From: Bacteroidales bacterium
GTDB taxonomy: Bacteria; Bacteroidota; Bacteroidia; Bacteroidales; UBA932
Length of the DNA stretch: 15,213 bases
Reading direction: 5' to 3'
Assembly (NCBI GenBank): GCA_017615445.1
Contig: JAGAAD010000018.1
Location: forward strand, 1 to 15,213
The stretch's first letter is position 1. Every line of letters starts with the position of its first letter. Shown in pieces: positions 1-7,776 of the stretch. The notes below the pieces were generated by a model that was not told the DNA's origin, did no database searches, and saw nothing but the letters and a program-made list of their open reading frames with translations. The translations under genes were made by a program, and so were the position numbers.

Positions 1-2031
1 AATCACCACCCTGGTGCACATCAGACTGTCCAGGTTGTCCGAGACAGCCTTCTGGCTTATGTTGTCCAGGGCGGATGTGGCTTCGTCGAAGAAGATAATC
101 TCCGGCTTGGAGATCAAGGCCCTTGCAATCAGGATACGCTGCTTCTGTCCGCCGCTGAATCCGCCGCCGCCTTCGGAGACCACGGTGTGCAGGCCCATAG
201 GCATGCGCCTCACGTCCTCTTCCAGGCAGGCCATCCGAAGGGCGTCCCAAGCGTCTTCGTGGGTGGCCCAGGGGGCGGTGATGGTGATATTGTGGAAGAT
301 GTCGCCAGTGAACAGGCTGCCGCTCTGCAGGCAGCATCCTATCTTGCGGCGCAGCGAGGCTTTGTCCACCTTCGAAAGGTCGTAGTTGTCGTAGTAGATA
401 CCTCCGGAGAGAGGCTGCTCGAATCCCAGAAGCAGGCGCATGAGGGTGGACTTTCCGCAGCCGGATTTGCCCACTATTCCCACATACTCGCCCGGCTCGA
501 TCCGCAGCGAGAGGTCGTCCAGGATCAGCGGTCCGTCCTCTTCGTAGCGGAAGCTCAGTCCGCTCACCTCGATTCCGCCGAACAGGTCTTCCACCTGCGG
601 GGCTTTCTCCTCCATCTCCGGCACGGCTTCCAGGATAGGCTTCACGCTCTCGAGCATAGGCTTGATCTGCGCCAGGCTCGGCACTATCATGCTCAGCTGC
701 ATGATGGCCGCAGTGATCATTCCGAAGGCCGAGCTGAAGGCGATGTAGTCCGAGGTGCTGACGCCGTTGGACAAGGTGCTCCAGAAGATCAGCATGGTGC
801 CCGCCAGGCCCACGATGGCAGTCAGTGCGGCGCCGAGGCAGTTCCTGAAGCGGGGGTTGTAGATGAAGCCCACGGTCTGGCTGTAGTTGTCCAGCCAGCG
901 GACGAAGGCGCGGTCTTCCGAGCCGGTCAGCTTGAGCTTCTGGATGCCGGCGAAGAGGTTGTACTCCAGGCCGCTGAGCTTGGCCGCGCGGTCTGTGTAT
1001 TTCTCGTTGTCCTTGAGGGTCTCGCGGTATTTCATCACGAGCATCAGCACCTGGACGGCGATAATGAGCAGCGCAGGCCAGACGAGCTTGCCGCCGTAGA
1101 TGTAGACCTGCACCACATAGATGATGCTGAGCACTGCGGACAGCAGGGCGCCCACGATGGCTTCATTCACAAGCGAGGCCAGGGTGGAGATGTTCTGCAG
1201 CTTGGCAGAGAGCTCACCGCTGGAGTTCTTGGAGAAGAAGGTGGGGCTCAGGAGGAAGGTGCGCGCCATGACGGCGTTCTGCACGTGAAGCTCCACGATG
1301 TGCTGAATACGTATTATATAAAGGTTACGGGTTAGAGTCAGAAGCAGAGTGCCCACGGTGGCGCCGATCAGAAGGCCCGTGATGGGCAGCAGGTCGGACG
1401 CGTCGCCGGTGGGGATGACGGTGTCGAAGATGAGCTTGTTCGCCATAGGGGTGAACATGCCGAGCAGCACCACGATCAGGGCGCAGCCCACCAGCAGCAG
1501 GGCGTTGGGCCCCGAGACCACGCTCCAGGTGAATTTCAGCAGATCCTTGATCTTCAGCGGCCTCAGCGGCAGAGCCTTGGTGAAGGTGATCGCCGTGGGT
1601 TTGAGGACCTCGGCCATCTCCTTCCTGCTCACTTTCTTCAGGGTGCCGTCTTTTTCGCGGAACTGGTAGCCCAGGCCGGTCTTGGAGGGGAGAAGCGCCA
1701 CGAGGCGCCCGTCCCTGGCGTAGCCCAGAAGCGGCCCCACGCATTCCTTCCACCATTCGCCTGTCAGGTGGATGTCGCGCATCATTATTCCGCGCGGACG
1801 GAGTATGCCGGTCAGCTGCTCCTCGGGGGAGAGCATTTCGTCGTCTTCCAGCTCATAGTCTGTGACTCCCAGGGCTTCCAGCACCTGGCGCAGCGCGCTT
1901 TCGTCGTTCTGCGGCACCGGACGTTTCCTGCCGATCAGCCCAAGCCGCTCCGAGGTCTTCTCATCCACCTCGGCGAGTGCAGCCTTGTCGGCCGCACGGC
2001 GCTTTTCTATTTGATTGAGATAGATTGCCAT
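1..2031 (-). CDS. NHLM bacteriocin system ABC transporter, ATP-binding/permease protein (C-terminus cut by window edge)
   Basis: This is the second, non-proteolytic ABC transporter of an NHLM-type peptide export system, acting in the inner membrane. The frame is open from ATG 2029-2031 to base 1, giving 677 residues with no stop; about 50 residues are probably missing. The N-terminal ~150 residues are soluble and carry the family-like stretch GEWWKECVGPLLGYARDG, a region that replaces the C39 peptidase of the partner transporter. A six-helix-type membrane domain follows (first helix around VGCALIVVLLGMFTP). The nucleotide-binding domain has Walker A GKSGCGKST at residues 521-529, signature FSGGQ at 625-629 and Walker B FFDEATSALD with D649/E650; the H-loop lies beyond the edge. 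The start is only two bases from the stop of the upstream peptidase-transporter gene, implying translational coupling and a paired transporter. Family assignment is by recognition of the domain order; which substrate it moves is inference. Confidence 0.9.
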   Translation of the reverse strand, partial: MAIYLNQIEKRRAADKAALAEVDEKTSERLGLIGRKRPVPQNDESALRQVLEALGVTDYELEDDEMLSPEEQLTGILRPRGIMMRDIHLTGEWWKECVGPLLGYARDGRLVALLPSKTGLGYQFREKDGTLKKVSRKEMAEVLKPTAITFTKALPLRPLKIKDLLKFTWSVVSGPNALLLVGCALIVVLLGMFTPMANKLIFDTVIPTGDASDLLPITGLLIGATVGTLLLTLTRNLYIIRIQHIVELHVQNAVMARTFLLSPTFFSKNSSGELSAKLQNISTLASLVNEAIVGALLSAVLSIIYVVQVYIYGGKLVWPALLIIAVQVLMLVMKYRETLKDNEKYTDRAAKLSGLEYNLFAGIQKLKLTGSEDRAFVRWLDNYSQTVGFIYNPRFRNCLGAALTAIVGLAGTMLIFWSTLSNGVSTSDYIAFSSAFGMITAAIMQLSMIVPSLAQIKPMLESVKPILEAVPEMEEKAPQVEDLFGGIEVSGLSFRYEEDGPLILDDLSLRIEPGEYVGIVGKSGCGKSTLMRLLLGFEQPLSGGIYYDNYDLSKVDKASLRRKIGCCLQSGSLFTGDIFHNITITAPWATHEDAWDALRMACLEEDVRRMPMGLHTVVSEGGGGFSGGQKQRILIARALISKPEIIFFDEATSALDNISQKAVSDNLDSLMCTRVVI

Positions 2032-2033
2032 GG

Positions 2034-4175
2034 CTATTCGCTGTTCATGAGTTGACGGTAGAAACCATCCTGGTTGATAAGTTCTTCGTGTGTCCCGCGC
2101 TGCAGGATCTTGCCCTGGTCCATCACGATAATCTCGTCGCAGTCGCGGATGGTGCTCAGGCGGTGGGCCACTATAATCTGCGTGGGTCCCATACGGCGGA
2201 TGCGGCGCATCACCTCATCCTCCGTCTTCGGGTCCAGGGCACTGGTGGCCTCGTCCATGATCAGGATCGAAGGCTCCTTGGCGAGAGCTGTGGCCATCTC
2301 TATTCGCTGGCGCTGACCGCCGCTGAAGTTCTGGCCGCCCTTGACCACCTTGGTTCCGAAACCCTCCGGGCGGCTCACGATGTCGGCCCTGATCTGCGCG
2401 TCGTTGCAGGCCATCATCATCGTGAAGTCCTCGATCGAGGGATCCCACATTCGTATGTTCTGGGCGACAGTGTCGTCGAACAGAACCACATTCTGGTCGA
2501 TGACAGCCACCGAGTTTGTCAATTCTTCGCTGGAGATGGTCTCGATCGGCCGTCCGTCGAAGAGCACCTGGCCGCTCCACGGCTTGTAGAGGCCGGAAAT
2601 GAGCTTGGCGAGGGTGGACTTGCCGCATCCGCTGGTGCCCACGAAGGCCACTGAATGACCGGGCTCGATGCGGAGGTTGAAGTTCTCGATCAGCGGGGGC
2701 TGGAGAGGGGAGTAGCCGAAGGTGACGTCCTTGAGTTCCAGCAGTCCGCCGAGCTTGCCCTGGATGAGCTCGCCCTGCGAGTCCCTGTGGTCCTCCGGAT
2801 ACTTCATCACGTCTTCCACGCGCTCCATCTGGCTGCGCATCTCCACTATAGTCTGCGAAGCGTTCACGATTCCGTCCACAGGCGCGAGGAACGAGCCCAT
2901 GAAGCCCTGGAAGGCCATCAGCATACCCACGGTGAGCTCGCCCTTGATGATCAGGAAGGCGCCGAGCACAAGCACGGCCATGTTCACGAGGCCGCCGGCC
3001 AGCACGGGCAGCAGGGCCATGCGCGTCTGCTCCTGGTCCGCATGGCCGTTCACATTGAACTTGCGGGCCCAAAGACCGCTCCAGTACTTGAAGAAACCGG
3101 TTTCCGCGCCGGCCGCCTTGATGCTCTCCATGTTGTCTATGCAGGAGATGGTGGCGGAGAAATACTGACCCTCGCTCTGCTCCATCGAGCGGATGAGGTT
3201 GATTCTCTTCTCGGAGAAATACTTGACTATTCCGAGGTTGATTCCCGCGGCGAGGACTCCGATGCAGGTGAGCGGAATGGAGTAAGAGAGCATCAGCGCC
3301 AGGTAGAGCACCAGAAGGGCTATGTTGATCACCTGCGGGGCGAACACTCCCACCAGCGAATTGGTGATGCTCTGGTTAAGGTGCATGCGCTGCTGCAGAT
3401 CGCCCGCGTTGCGCATCGCAAAGAACGGCATGGGCAGCCGCAGGAGGTGGTGCAGGTACTCCCTGTTGCCTTTCAGCGCCAGCGCTCCGGCCATTCGGGT
3501 GGAATAGCGGGCCTGCAGGAGGGTCATGACGAACAGGAAGACTGCGAGCGCTCCCATTCCCGCAAACAGCAGCGGGGCCCAGTCCGCATTCTTGCCGGAC
3601 AGGACTTCGTCCAGGAAGATACGTGTGAAGAACGGCGTGAAGATGGAGACGAACGCCGCCATGAACGCGAAGATGAAGGTGAGCCAGAAGGCTTCGCCCG
3701 CTCCGCGCATATTTTTCTTAATGTAGGACAGGATGCTTGTGGGGCGGCCGCTGCGCTGGAAAGACTCCGTGGGCTCGAAAGTCAGGCAGACTCCGGTGAA
3801 GTGCTTGCGGAACTCTTCCATCGGCCATTTGACCTGGCCGGCACCGGGGTCGTTGAGGCAGGCGCGACCCTTGCTGTCGTAGCCCCTGAACACCACGAAG
3901 TGCTCGAAATTCCAGTGGATAATGGCTGGCTGCCGGCCGTCCAGCGCTTCTGGCGAGACGCGGTAGCCTTTGGCGTCCAGGCCGTAGTTTCGGGCGGCGT
4001 GCAGGATGCTCTTCGCGCTGCTGCCGTCGCGGCTGACTCCGCACGCGGCGCGCACCTCCTCCAGAGGCAGCCACTTCCCGAAGTAGGCCAGCACCATGGT
4101 GAGAGAGGCGGCTCCGCATTCCACGGCCTCCATCTGCATCACCATCGGCACCTTCGCAACTTTATTCCTACCCAT
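2034..4175 (-). CDS. NHLM bacteriocin system ABC transporter with C39 peptidase domain (PCAT)
   Basis: A bifunctional inner-membrane protein that removes a double-glycine leader and exports the core peptide. The 713 residues show, in order, an N-terminal C39 cysteine peptidase (Q14 and C20 in QMEAVECGAAS, H92 in NFEHFVVF, D109 in NDPGAG: the full Gln/Cys/His/Asp catalytic set), a transmembrane domain from about 160 to 450, and an ATPase domain with Walker A GTSGCGKST (513-521), signature FSGGQ (617-621), Walker B D641/E642 and switch histidine H671. Length and layout are normal for peptidase-containing ABC transporters. All catalytic residues are present, so it should be active. It lies one base after the HlyD-like gene and two bases before the second ABC gene. 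The likely substrate is the Gly-Gly leader peptide encoded at the head of the same operon; that pairing is inference from context. Confidence 0.95.
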   Translation of the reverse strand: MGRNKVAKVPMVMQMEAVECGAASLTMVLAYFGKWLPLEEVRAACGVSRDGSSAKSILHAARNYGLDAKGYRVSPEALDGRQPAIIHWNFEHFVVFRGYDSKGRACLNDPGAGQVKWPMEEFRKHFTGVCLTFEPTESFQRSGRPTSILSYIKKNMRGAGEAFWLTFIFAFMAAFVSIFTPFFTRIFLDEVLSGKNADWAPLLFAGMGALAVFLFVMTLLQARYSTRMAGALALKGNREYLHHLLRLPMPFFAMRNAGDLQQRMHLNQSITNSLVGVFAPQVINIALLVLYLALMLSYSIPLTCIGVLAAGINLGIVKYFSEKRINLIRSMEQSEGQYFSATISCIDNMESIKAAGAETGFFKYWSGLWARKFNVNGHADQEQTRMALLPVLAGGLVNMAVLVLGAFLIIKGELTVGMLMAFQGFMGSFLAPVDGIVNASQTIVEMRSQMERVEDVMKYPEDHRDSQGELIQGKLGGLLELKDVTFGYSPLQPPLIENFNLRIEPGHSVAFVGTSGCGKSTLAKLISGLYKPWSGQVLFDGRPIETISSEELTNSVAVIDQNVVLFDDTVAQNIRMWDPSIEDFTMMMACNDAQIRADIVSRPEGFGTKVVKGGQNFSGGQRQRIEMATALAKEPSILIMDEATSALDPKTEDEVMRRIRRMGPTQIIVAHRLSTIRDCDEIIVMDQGKILQRGTHEELINQDGFYRQLMNSE

Positions 4176-4176
4176 C

Positions 4177-5013
4177 CTAATTGCCTATTGCAGTTTCTAC
4201 TGTGTTTTCCACCGTGCCGGCGAGCACACGCCAGACGGGTTTCCTGGATGTGATGATCTGGATGTTGCACAGGGCTCCGTTGCCCACCACCACATCGCGG
4301 CTCTTCGTGCGGCTCCACACCAGCGCGCCGTCTTTCTCGTCGAGCACCACGCGGACTTCGTAGACGGCCTGGCCGTCCTGGATGAAGGCAGCCAGCGGAT
4401 CGAGCTTCACGCGGCCCACTATCTCCTGGCGGGTTGTGGGATACTGTTCGATCCCCACCACCTTGCCTAGGGCGTAGCCCCAGTTCTCACGCTCCATGTT
4501 CGCGGGCGTCACCTGCACCTGCTGGCCTATCTTGAGCTTGCGGATGTCGTTGTAGGTCACATAGCAGAGCATCTCGCGGCCGGCCATCTGCCTGGTCTGA
4601 GGCAGCAGCCACGCCACCGGCTCGCCGGCCTTGAAGGGGGTGCCGGCCTGAAGGGCCTGGATCACCACTCCGTCTCGTATGGCGGGGACGGTGGACACGG
4701 AGAGGGCATTGCGGATTTCCACAACGCCGGCGCCACGCTCCACGGCCGTGCCGTGGGAGACCAGATTGCGGGTGACGGTGCCGTCGTAGGGCACGGTGAC
4801 CGGAGTGGCTTCGTCGAAGGGGAACACCACTCCCTGCGCCGTGACTTTGTAGTTGATGGTGCCGAAGATGCACCAGTAGAGCACCACGGCCACCATCATC
4901 AACATCGCGGCGAGCACCAGCCTCAGCTTCGGCGAGGCCACACGGGCCATCTCCTCGGCTTCGCTGTGGTCGTCCAGAGCCTCGAGCGCTTCTTGGTTGA
5001 AGATTTCAGACAT
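4177..5013 (-). CDS. NHLM bacteriocin system secretion protein, HlyD-like membrane fusion protein
   Basis: Periplasmic adaptor expected to link the two ABC transporters to an outer-membrane exit. The 278-residue protein begins with a cytoplasmic segment (IFNQEALEALDD, resembling the N-terminus usual in NHLM HlyD proteins), then one membrane anchor at about residues 31-50 (LRLVLAAMLMMVAVVLYWCIF), then beta-rich lipoyl-like and barrel regions (for example GVVFPFDEATPVTVPYDGTV and IRDGVVIQALQAGTPFKAGEPVAWL). It is short because there is little or no coiled-coil hairpin between the lipoyl halves, unlike classical HlyD or EmrA. It is followed after one base by the PCAT gene and preceded after two bases by the STAS gene. 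The outer-membrane TolC-type partner is not in the window. The family call is strong; the assembly with the neighbouring transporters is inferred from gene order. Confidence 0.88.
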   Translation of the reverse strand: MSEIFNQEALEALDDHSEAEEMARVASPKLRLVLAAMLMMVAVVLYWCIFGTINYKVTAQGVVFPFDEATPVTVPYDGTVTRNLVSHGTAVERGAGVVEIRNALSVSTVPAIRDGVVIQALQAGTPFKAGEPVAWLLPQTRQMAGREMLCYVTYNDIRKLKIGQQVQVTPANMERENWGYALGKVVGIEQYPTTRQEIVGRVKLDPLAAFIQDGQAVYEVRVVLDEKDGALVWSRTKSRDVVVGNGALCNIQIITSRKPVWRVLAGTVENTVETAIGN

Positions 5014-5015
5014 TG

Positions 5016-5321
5016 TTATGCGCGTTCAACGGTGATATGGCGTGTGAAGCCTGTCATCTTGAGGATTTCGAAGATGTCGTCACCCACGTTTGTCAGTTTC
5101 ATCTGTCCGCCGAGGTCGCGCACGACTGTGCGCATCGTGGACTGGAAAACACGCAGGCCGGAGCTGGCCATATAGGTCAGGGCGCTGCAGTCTATCTCCA
5201 GGTTCACTCCCTGCTCCAGCGCGGGCTGGATGTCGGCCTCGAACTGAGCCGCGTTCAATGTGTCGATGCGTTCGCCGGTCTTGATGACGGTCCTGCCTTC
5301 TTCTTTGATAATCTGAGTCAT
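5016..5321 (-). CDS. STAS-domain anti-sigma factor antagonist (RsbV/SpoIIAA-like)
   Basis: A single STAS domain of 101 residues, the phospho-switched partner in a partner-switching module. In known systems the dephosphorylated form binds the HATPase protein and releases its client. The phospho-acceptor region reads LTYMASSGLRVF at 48-59; S53 aligns with Ser58 of SpoIIAA by the S-S/T-G-L motif. The residue just before it, usually Asp, is Ala52 here, a small departure from the family pattern. The gene sits between the kinase-like gene (five-base gap) and the HlyD-like gene (two-base gap), so it is co-transcribed with the exporter. No sigma factor gene is adjacent, so the downstream client is unknown; it could be a distant regulator or even a component of the secretion apparatus. 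Confidence 0.88.
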   Translation of the reverse strand: MTQIIKEEGRTVIKTGERIDTLNAAQFEADIQPALEQGVNLEIDCSALTYMASSGLRVFQSTMRTVVRDLGGQMKLTNVGDDIFEILKMTGFTRHITVERA

Positions 5322-5326
5322 ATCTC

Positions 5327-5734
5327 TTAAAGTTTTTTCTTCATTGTCAGTTGATTGGTGTCTCCCAGACGCTGGTAGCTCACCTCGTTCATAATATTCT
5401 TCACGATGAGGATGCCCATTCCTCCCTGTTCGCGGTCCATCGGGTCCACATCCAGATCCGGATCTTCCTTGGCTGTGGGGTCGAAGGGTTTGCCGCTGTC
5501 CGAGAGCACGAAGGTCAGCTCCTTGCCGTCGCTCTCGGCGGTGAGGGTGATGTCTTCGGTGACTCCTTTGGGATAGGCGTAGAAGATGACGTTGGTGACC
5601 ATCTCCTCGATCGCGAGCTGAAGCTTCATGGACACATGCATGTCCAGCTGCAGTTCGTCCGAGATGCCCTCCACGAATTCAGCCACACGGCTGAGTTCCT
5701 GTTCTTCGTTCTTGAACTTTAATTCCCGTTTCAT
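5327..5734 (-). CDS. ATP-binding anti-sigma regulatory factor (RsbW/SpoIIAB-like serine kinase)
   Basis: A 135-residue GHKL/HATPase_c_2 protein. In the family such proteins bind a client and phosphorylate the STAS partner on serine. Visible Bergerat-fold motifs are the N box LAIEEMVTNVIFYAYP (N48, with E43/E44), the G1 box VLSDSGKPFDP (D79, G81) and the G2 box EQGGMGILIVKN (102-113). Length is normal for stand-alone RsbW-like proteins. It is encoded between the PP2C phosphatase (10-base gap) and the STAS gene (five-base gap), which gives the complete kinase-substrate-phosphatase triad in consecutive genes. Kinase activity is inferred from the intact motifs and from the neighbours; the client protein that it sequesters is not identifiable from this window. 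Confidence 0.88.
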   Translation of the reverse strand: MKRELKFKNEEQELSRVAEFVEGISDELQLDMHVSMKLQLAIEEMVTNVIFYAYPKGVTEDITLTAESDGKELTFVLSDSGKPFDPTAKEDPDLDVDPMDREQGGMGILIVKNIMNEVSYQRLGDTNQLTMKKKL

Positions 5735-5744
5735 CTTATTTGTT

Positions 5745-7763
5745 TTATGAAAGTTTCAAGCACATAAGCGTGAGGTCGTCGTTGGGAGCGGCGCCTGCGC
5801 GATGCTGTTCCACAGCATCTTTCAGTTTGTCTATAACCTGATGGGAGTTCAGGTCGGCCGAATCGGCCATCAGCCCGAGGAGACGGGTGTTGCCGAACTG
5901 TTCCTGGCTGGAATTCTCGGCTTCGTTAAGGCCGTCCGTGTAGACCAGCAGCTGTTTGCCGCGGATGTCCGGGACTGATTCTCCCTCGAAGGGATCGTCT
6001 TCCCAGAGGCCCAGGGGCTGGTTCACGTGCTGCATCTTGAGGAAGCGGCCGTCCAGCACGGGGGCGTTGTGACCGCAGTTGCAGAAGTCCAGCTTGCCGC
6101 TGTCCAGGTGAAGCAGGCCGATGAACATCGTGACGAACATTCCCTGTTCGTTGTTCTCGGCCAGGGCCACATTCATCCTCACGGCGATCTCGTCGGGCTT
6201 CATTCCCTCGGCCGCCAGAGTCCTGAACAGGCGCACGGCCTGCGCCATGAAGAGCGAGGCGGGCACTCCCTTGCCGCTGACATCGCCCACACTGAAATAG
6301 AGGTCCTGTCCGTGCAGCACATAACCGTAGAGGTCTCCGCCCACTTCCTTCGCGGGGGTCATCGCCGCGAACATATCCAGGTTGTCCAGAGTGGGGAACA
6401 CATTGGGCACCATGCCCATCTGGATCTCGCGCGCGATGCGGAGCTCGCTCTCGATTCTCTCTTTTGCAGCCTGCATGTCTGCCAGGCGCCTGGCTGCGCG
6501 GCGTCTGTTGATGGTGTAGATAATGAAGAAAGCCGTCAGAAGGACAAGTGCCACAAGGGCGCCCGCCATCCTCTGCCTCGAGAGGGTCAGCTGCTGCTCG
6601 GCAATCTCCGCGTCTTTTTTCTGAGTTTCGTAGACGGTGGCCAGTTCCGTGGCCTGGCTCATTCTCTGCTTGATGATGGCGTCGCCCAGGTAGTCGAACG
6701 CCTGCGATGCAGTCTGGAGCGCCGTTTCGGTCCGTCCGGATTTGTAGTTGGCCTCGAACTTCTCCTTCCAATAGCGCATATTGTCCAGAGTGGCCTCCAG
6801 GCCGGATTCTTCCAGGTAGCTGTCGAATCCCATGTAGAGATCGGCAGAATCTGAATAGCGTCTCATTCTGAGCAGGACGCCGGCTGCTTCATAGCGGAAT
6901 GCGACGGTCTTGGAAAAGTCTGTTGCGGCGAATTCTTCGTAGAATCGGGCGGCCTCTGCCATCTGATTTGTTCCGGAGGCATAGCTTGCGTGGCTGAGCG
7001 CCCTCATCGCATCGGCCTGGTCGCGGTAATAGTCGGGGACATCGGGGTTTGCATCCGAGATCTGCAGGTAGATGTCCTGCCTGTCCATCCATTTCTTGGA
7101 ATTTTCCCAATCACCAAGATTTTCATAGTCAAGTTTGATCTGTCCCAGATTATTGGCAAAAGCGAGGGGGCTGAGCCATGATGTGGTGTTTTCTATCCAT
7201 AATTGGCCGTGTTCGTAGGCCCGCTCAAAAGACTTTGCGGCGTCTTCTCTCAGACCGAGATTAAGTTGGCTTTCGCCTATGCCTTTGTAGAGTTCTTCGA
7301 GAAGCTGGTACAACCTTTCGCGATAAGGACCATTGAGCATCTGCTCCGTTCCTTCCACGGCAGGGAGCGCGATGCGCAGCACTCCTTCGTAGTTTTGGCG
7401 GACCTCATACAAAGACATCATCACCGACACGCTCCTGAAATAGTAGAGGCTGTCGTAGGCGTTTCGCGGAGTCTCCGCCAGAGCTTTATTGAGTTCTATC
7501 TCGCTCTGCTGGAAGTTCAGCTCGCTCAAATAACGGTCCCCGCGGGTGAAGCAGGCGTCTATTCTTGAGATGTCGCCTGCTTTTTCGAGGCTGTCCAGCA
7601 GCTCGAATAATCGCGTGTGGTCCCTGTCATCCATCGCGGCGACTATAAGGGTGTCCGCTTTGGAATGCGGGGCTATAGGACTAGCCTGCCGCCTGGGACC
7701 ACACGACAGAAAAACCACCATCAATGCTGCCAGCGGCAGCAGATGGGAGAGAACTCTCTTCAT
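5745..7763 (-). CDS. Membrane-anchored lipoprotein with TPR-like sensor region and cytoplasmic PP2C/SpoIIE phosphatase domain
   Basis: A 672-residue RsbU-like phosphatase expected to dephosphorylate the STAS protein. The N-terminus is a lipoprotein signal (hydrophobic stretch, lipobox VFLSC with Cys21). Residues about 40-395 are all-helical and TPR-like, rich in Leu/Ala/Tyr repeats, ending in a possible coiled coil. One transmembrane helix lies at about 399-418 (MAGALVALVLLTAFFIIYTI) followed by RRR. A linker helix (IESELRIAREIQMGMVP) leads into the PP2C-SpoIIE domain, with metal-binding aspartates D477 (GGDLYG), D494 (VGDVSGKGVPASLFMA), D610 (VYTDGLNE) and D662/D663 (NDDLTL). The topology implies a periplasmic sensor and a cytoplasmic catalytic domain. 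It starts 13 bases after the stop of the leader-peptide gene. What it senses is not shown; the exported peptide is one plausible ligand. Confidence 0.92.
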   Translation of the reverse strand: MKRVLSHLLPLAALMVVFLSCGPRRQASPIAPHSKADTLIVAAMDDRDHTRLFELLDSLEKAGDISRIDACFTRGDRYLSELNFQQSEIELNKALAETPRNAYDSLYYFRSVSVMMSLYEVRQNYEGVLRIALPAVEGTEQMLNGPYRERLYQLLEELYKGIGESQLNLGLREDAAKSFERAYEHGQLWIENTTSWLSPLAFANNLGQIKLDYENLGDWENSKKWMDRQDIYLQISDANPDVPDYYRDQADAMRALSHASYASGTNQMAEAARFYEEFAATDFSKTVAFRYEAAGVLLRMRRYSDSADLYMGFDSYLEESGLEATLDNMRYWKEKFEANYKSGRTETALQTASQAFDYLGDAIIKQRMSQATELATVYETQKKDAEIAEQQLTLSRQRMAGALVALVLLTAFFIIYTINRRRAARRLADMQAAKERIESELRIAREIQMGMVPNVFPTLDNLDMFAAMTPAKEVGGDLYGYVLHGQDLYFSVGDVSGKGVPASLFMAQAVRLFRTLAAEGMKPDEIAVRMNVALAENNEQGMFVTMFIGLLHLDSGKLDFCNCGHNAPVLDGRFLKMQHVNQPLGLWEDDPFEGESVPDIRGKQLLVYTDGLNEAENSSQEQFGNTRLLGLMADSADLNSHQVIDKLKDAVEQHRAGAAPNDDLTLMCLKLS

Positions 7764-7776
7764 TTACTCGGGAGCC

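Noticed and set aside
187..1335. 382-codon open frame on the plus strand
   Set aside because: Antisense to the second ABC transporter, whose frame is continuous with Walker A, signature and Walker B motifs. The translation has no family resemblance.
2655..4253. 532-codon open frame on the plus strand
   Set aside because: It lies wholly opposite the PCAT transporter and the end of the HlyD-like gene, whose catalytic motifs are intact. Its product is His/Glu/Ala-rich low-complexity text with no recognisable domain; long antisense frames are expected in GC-rich genes with this codon bias.
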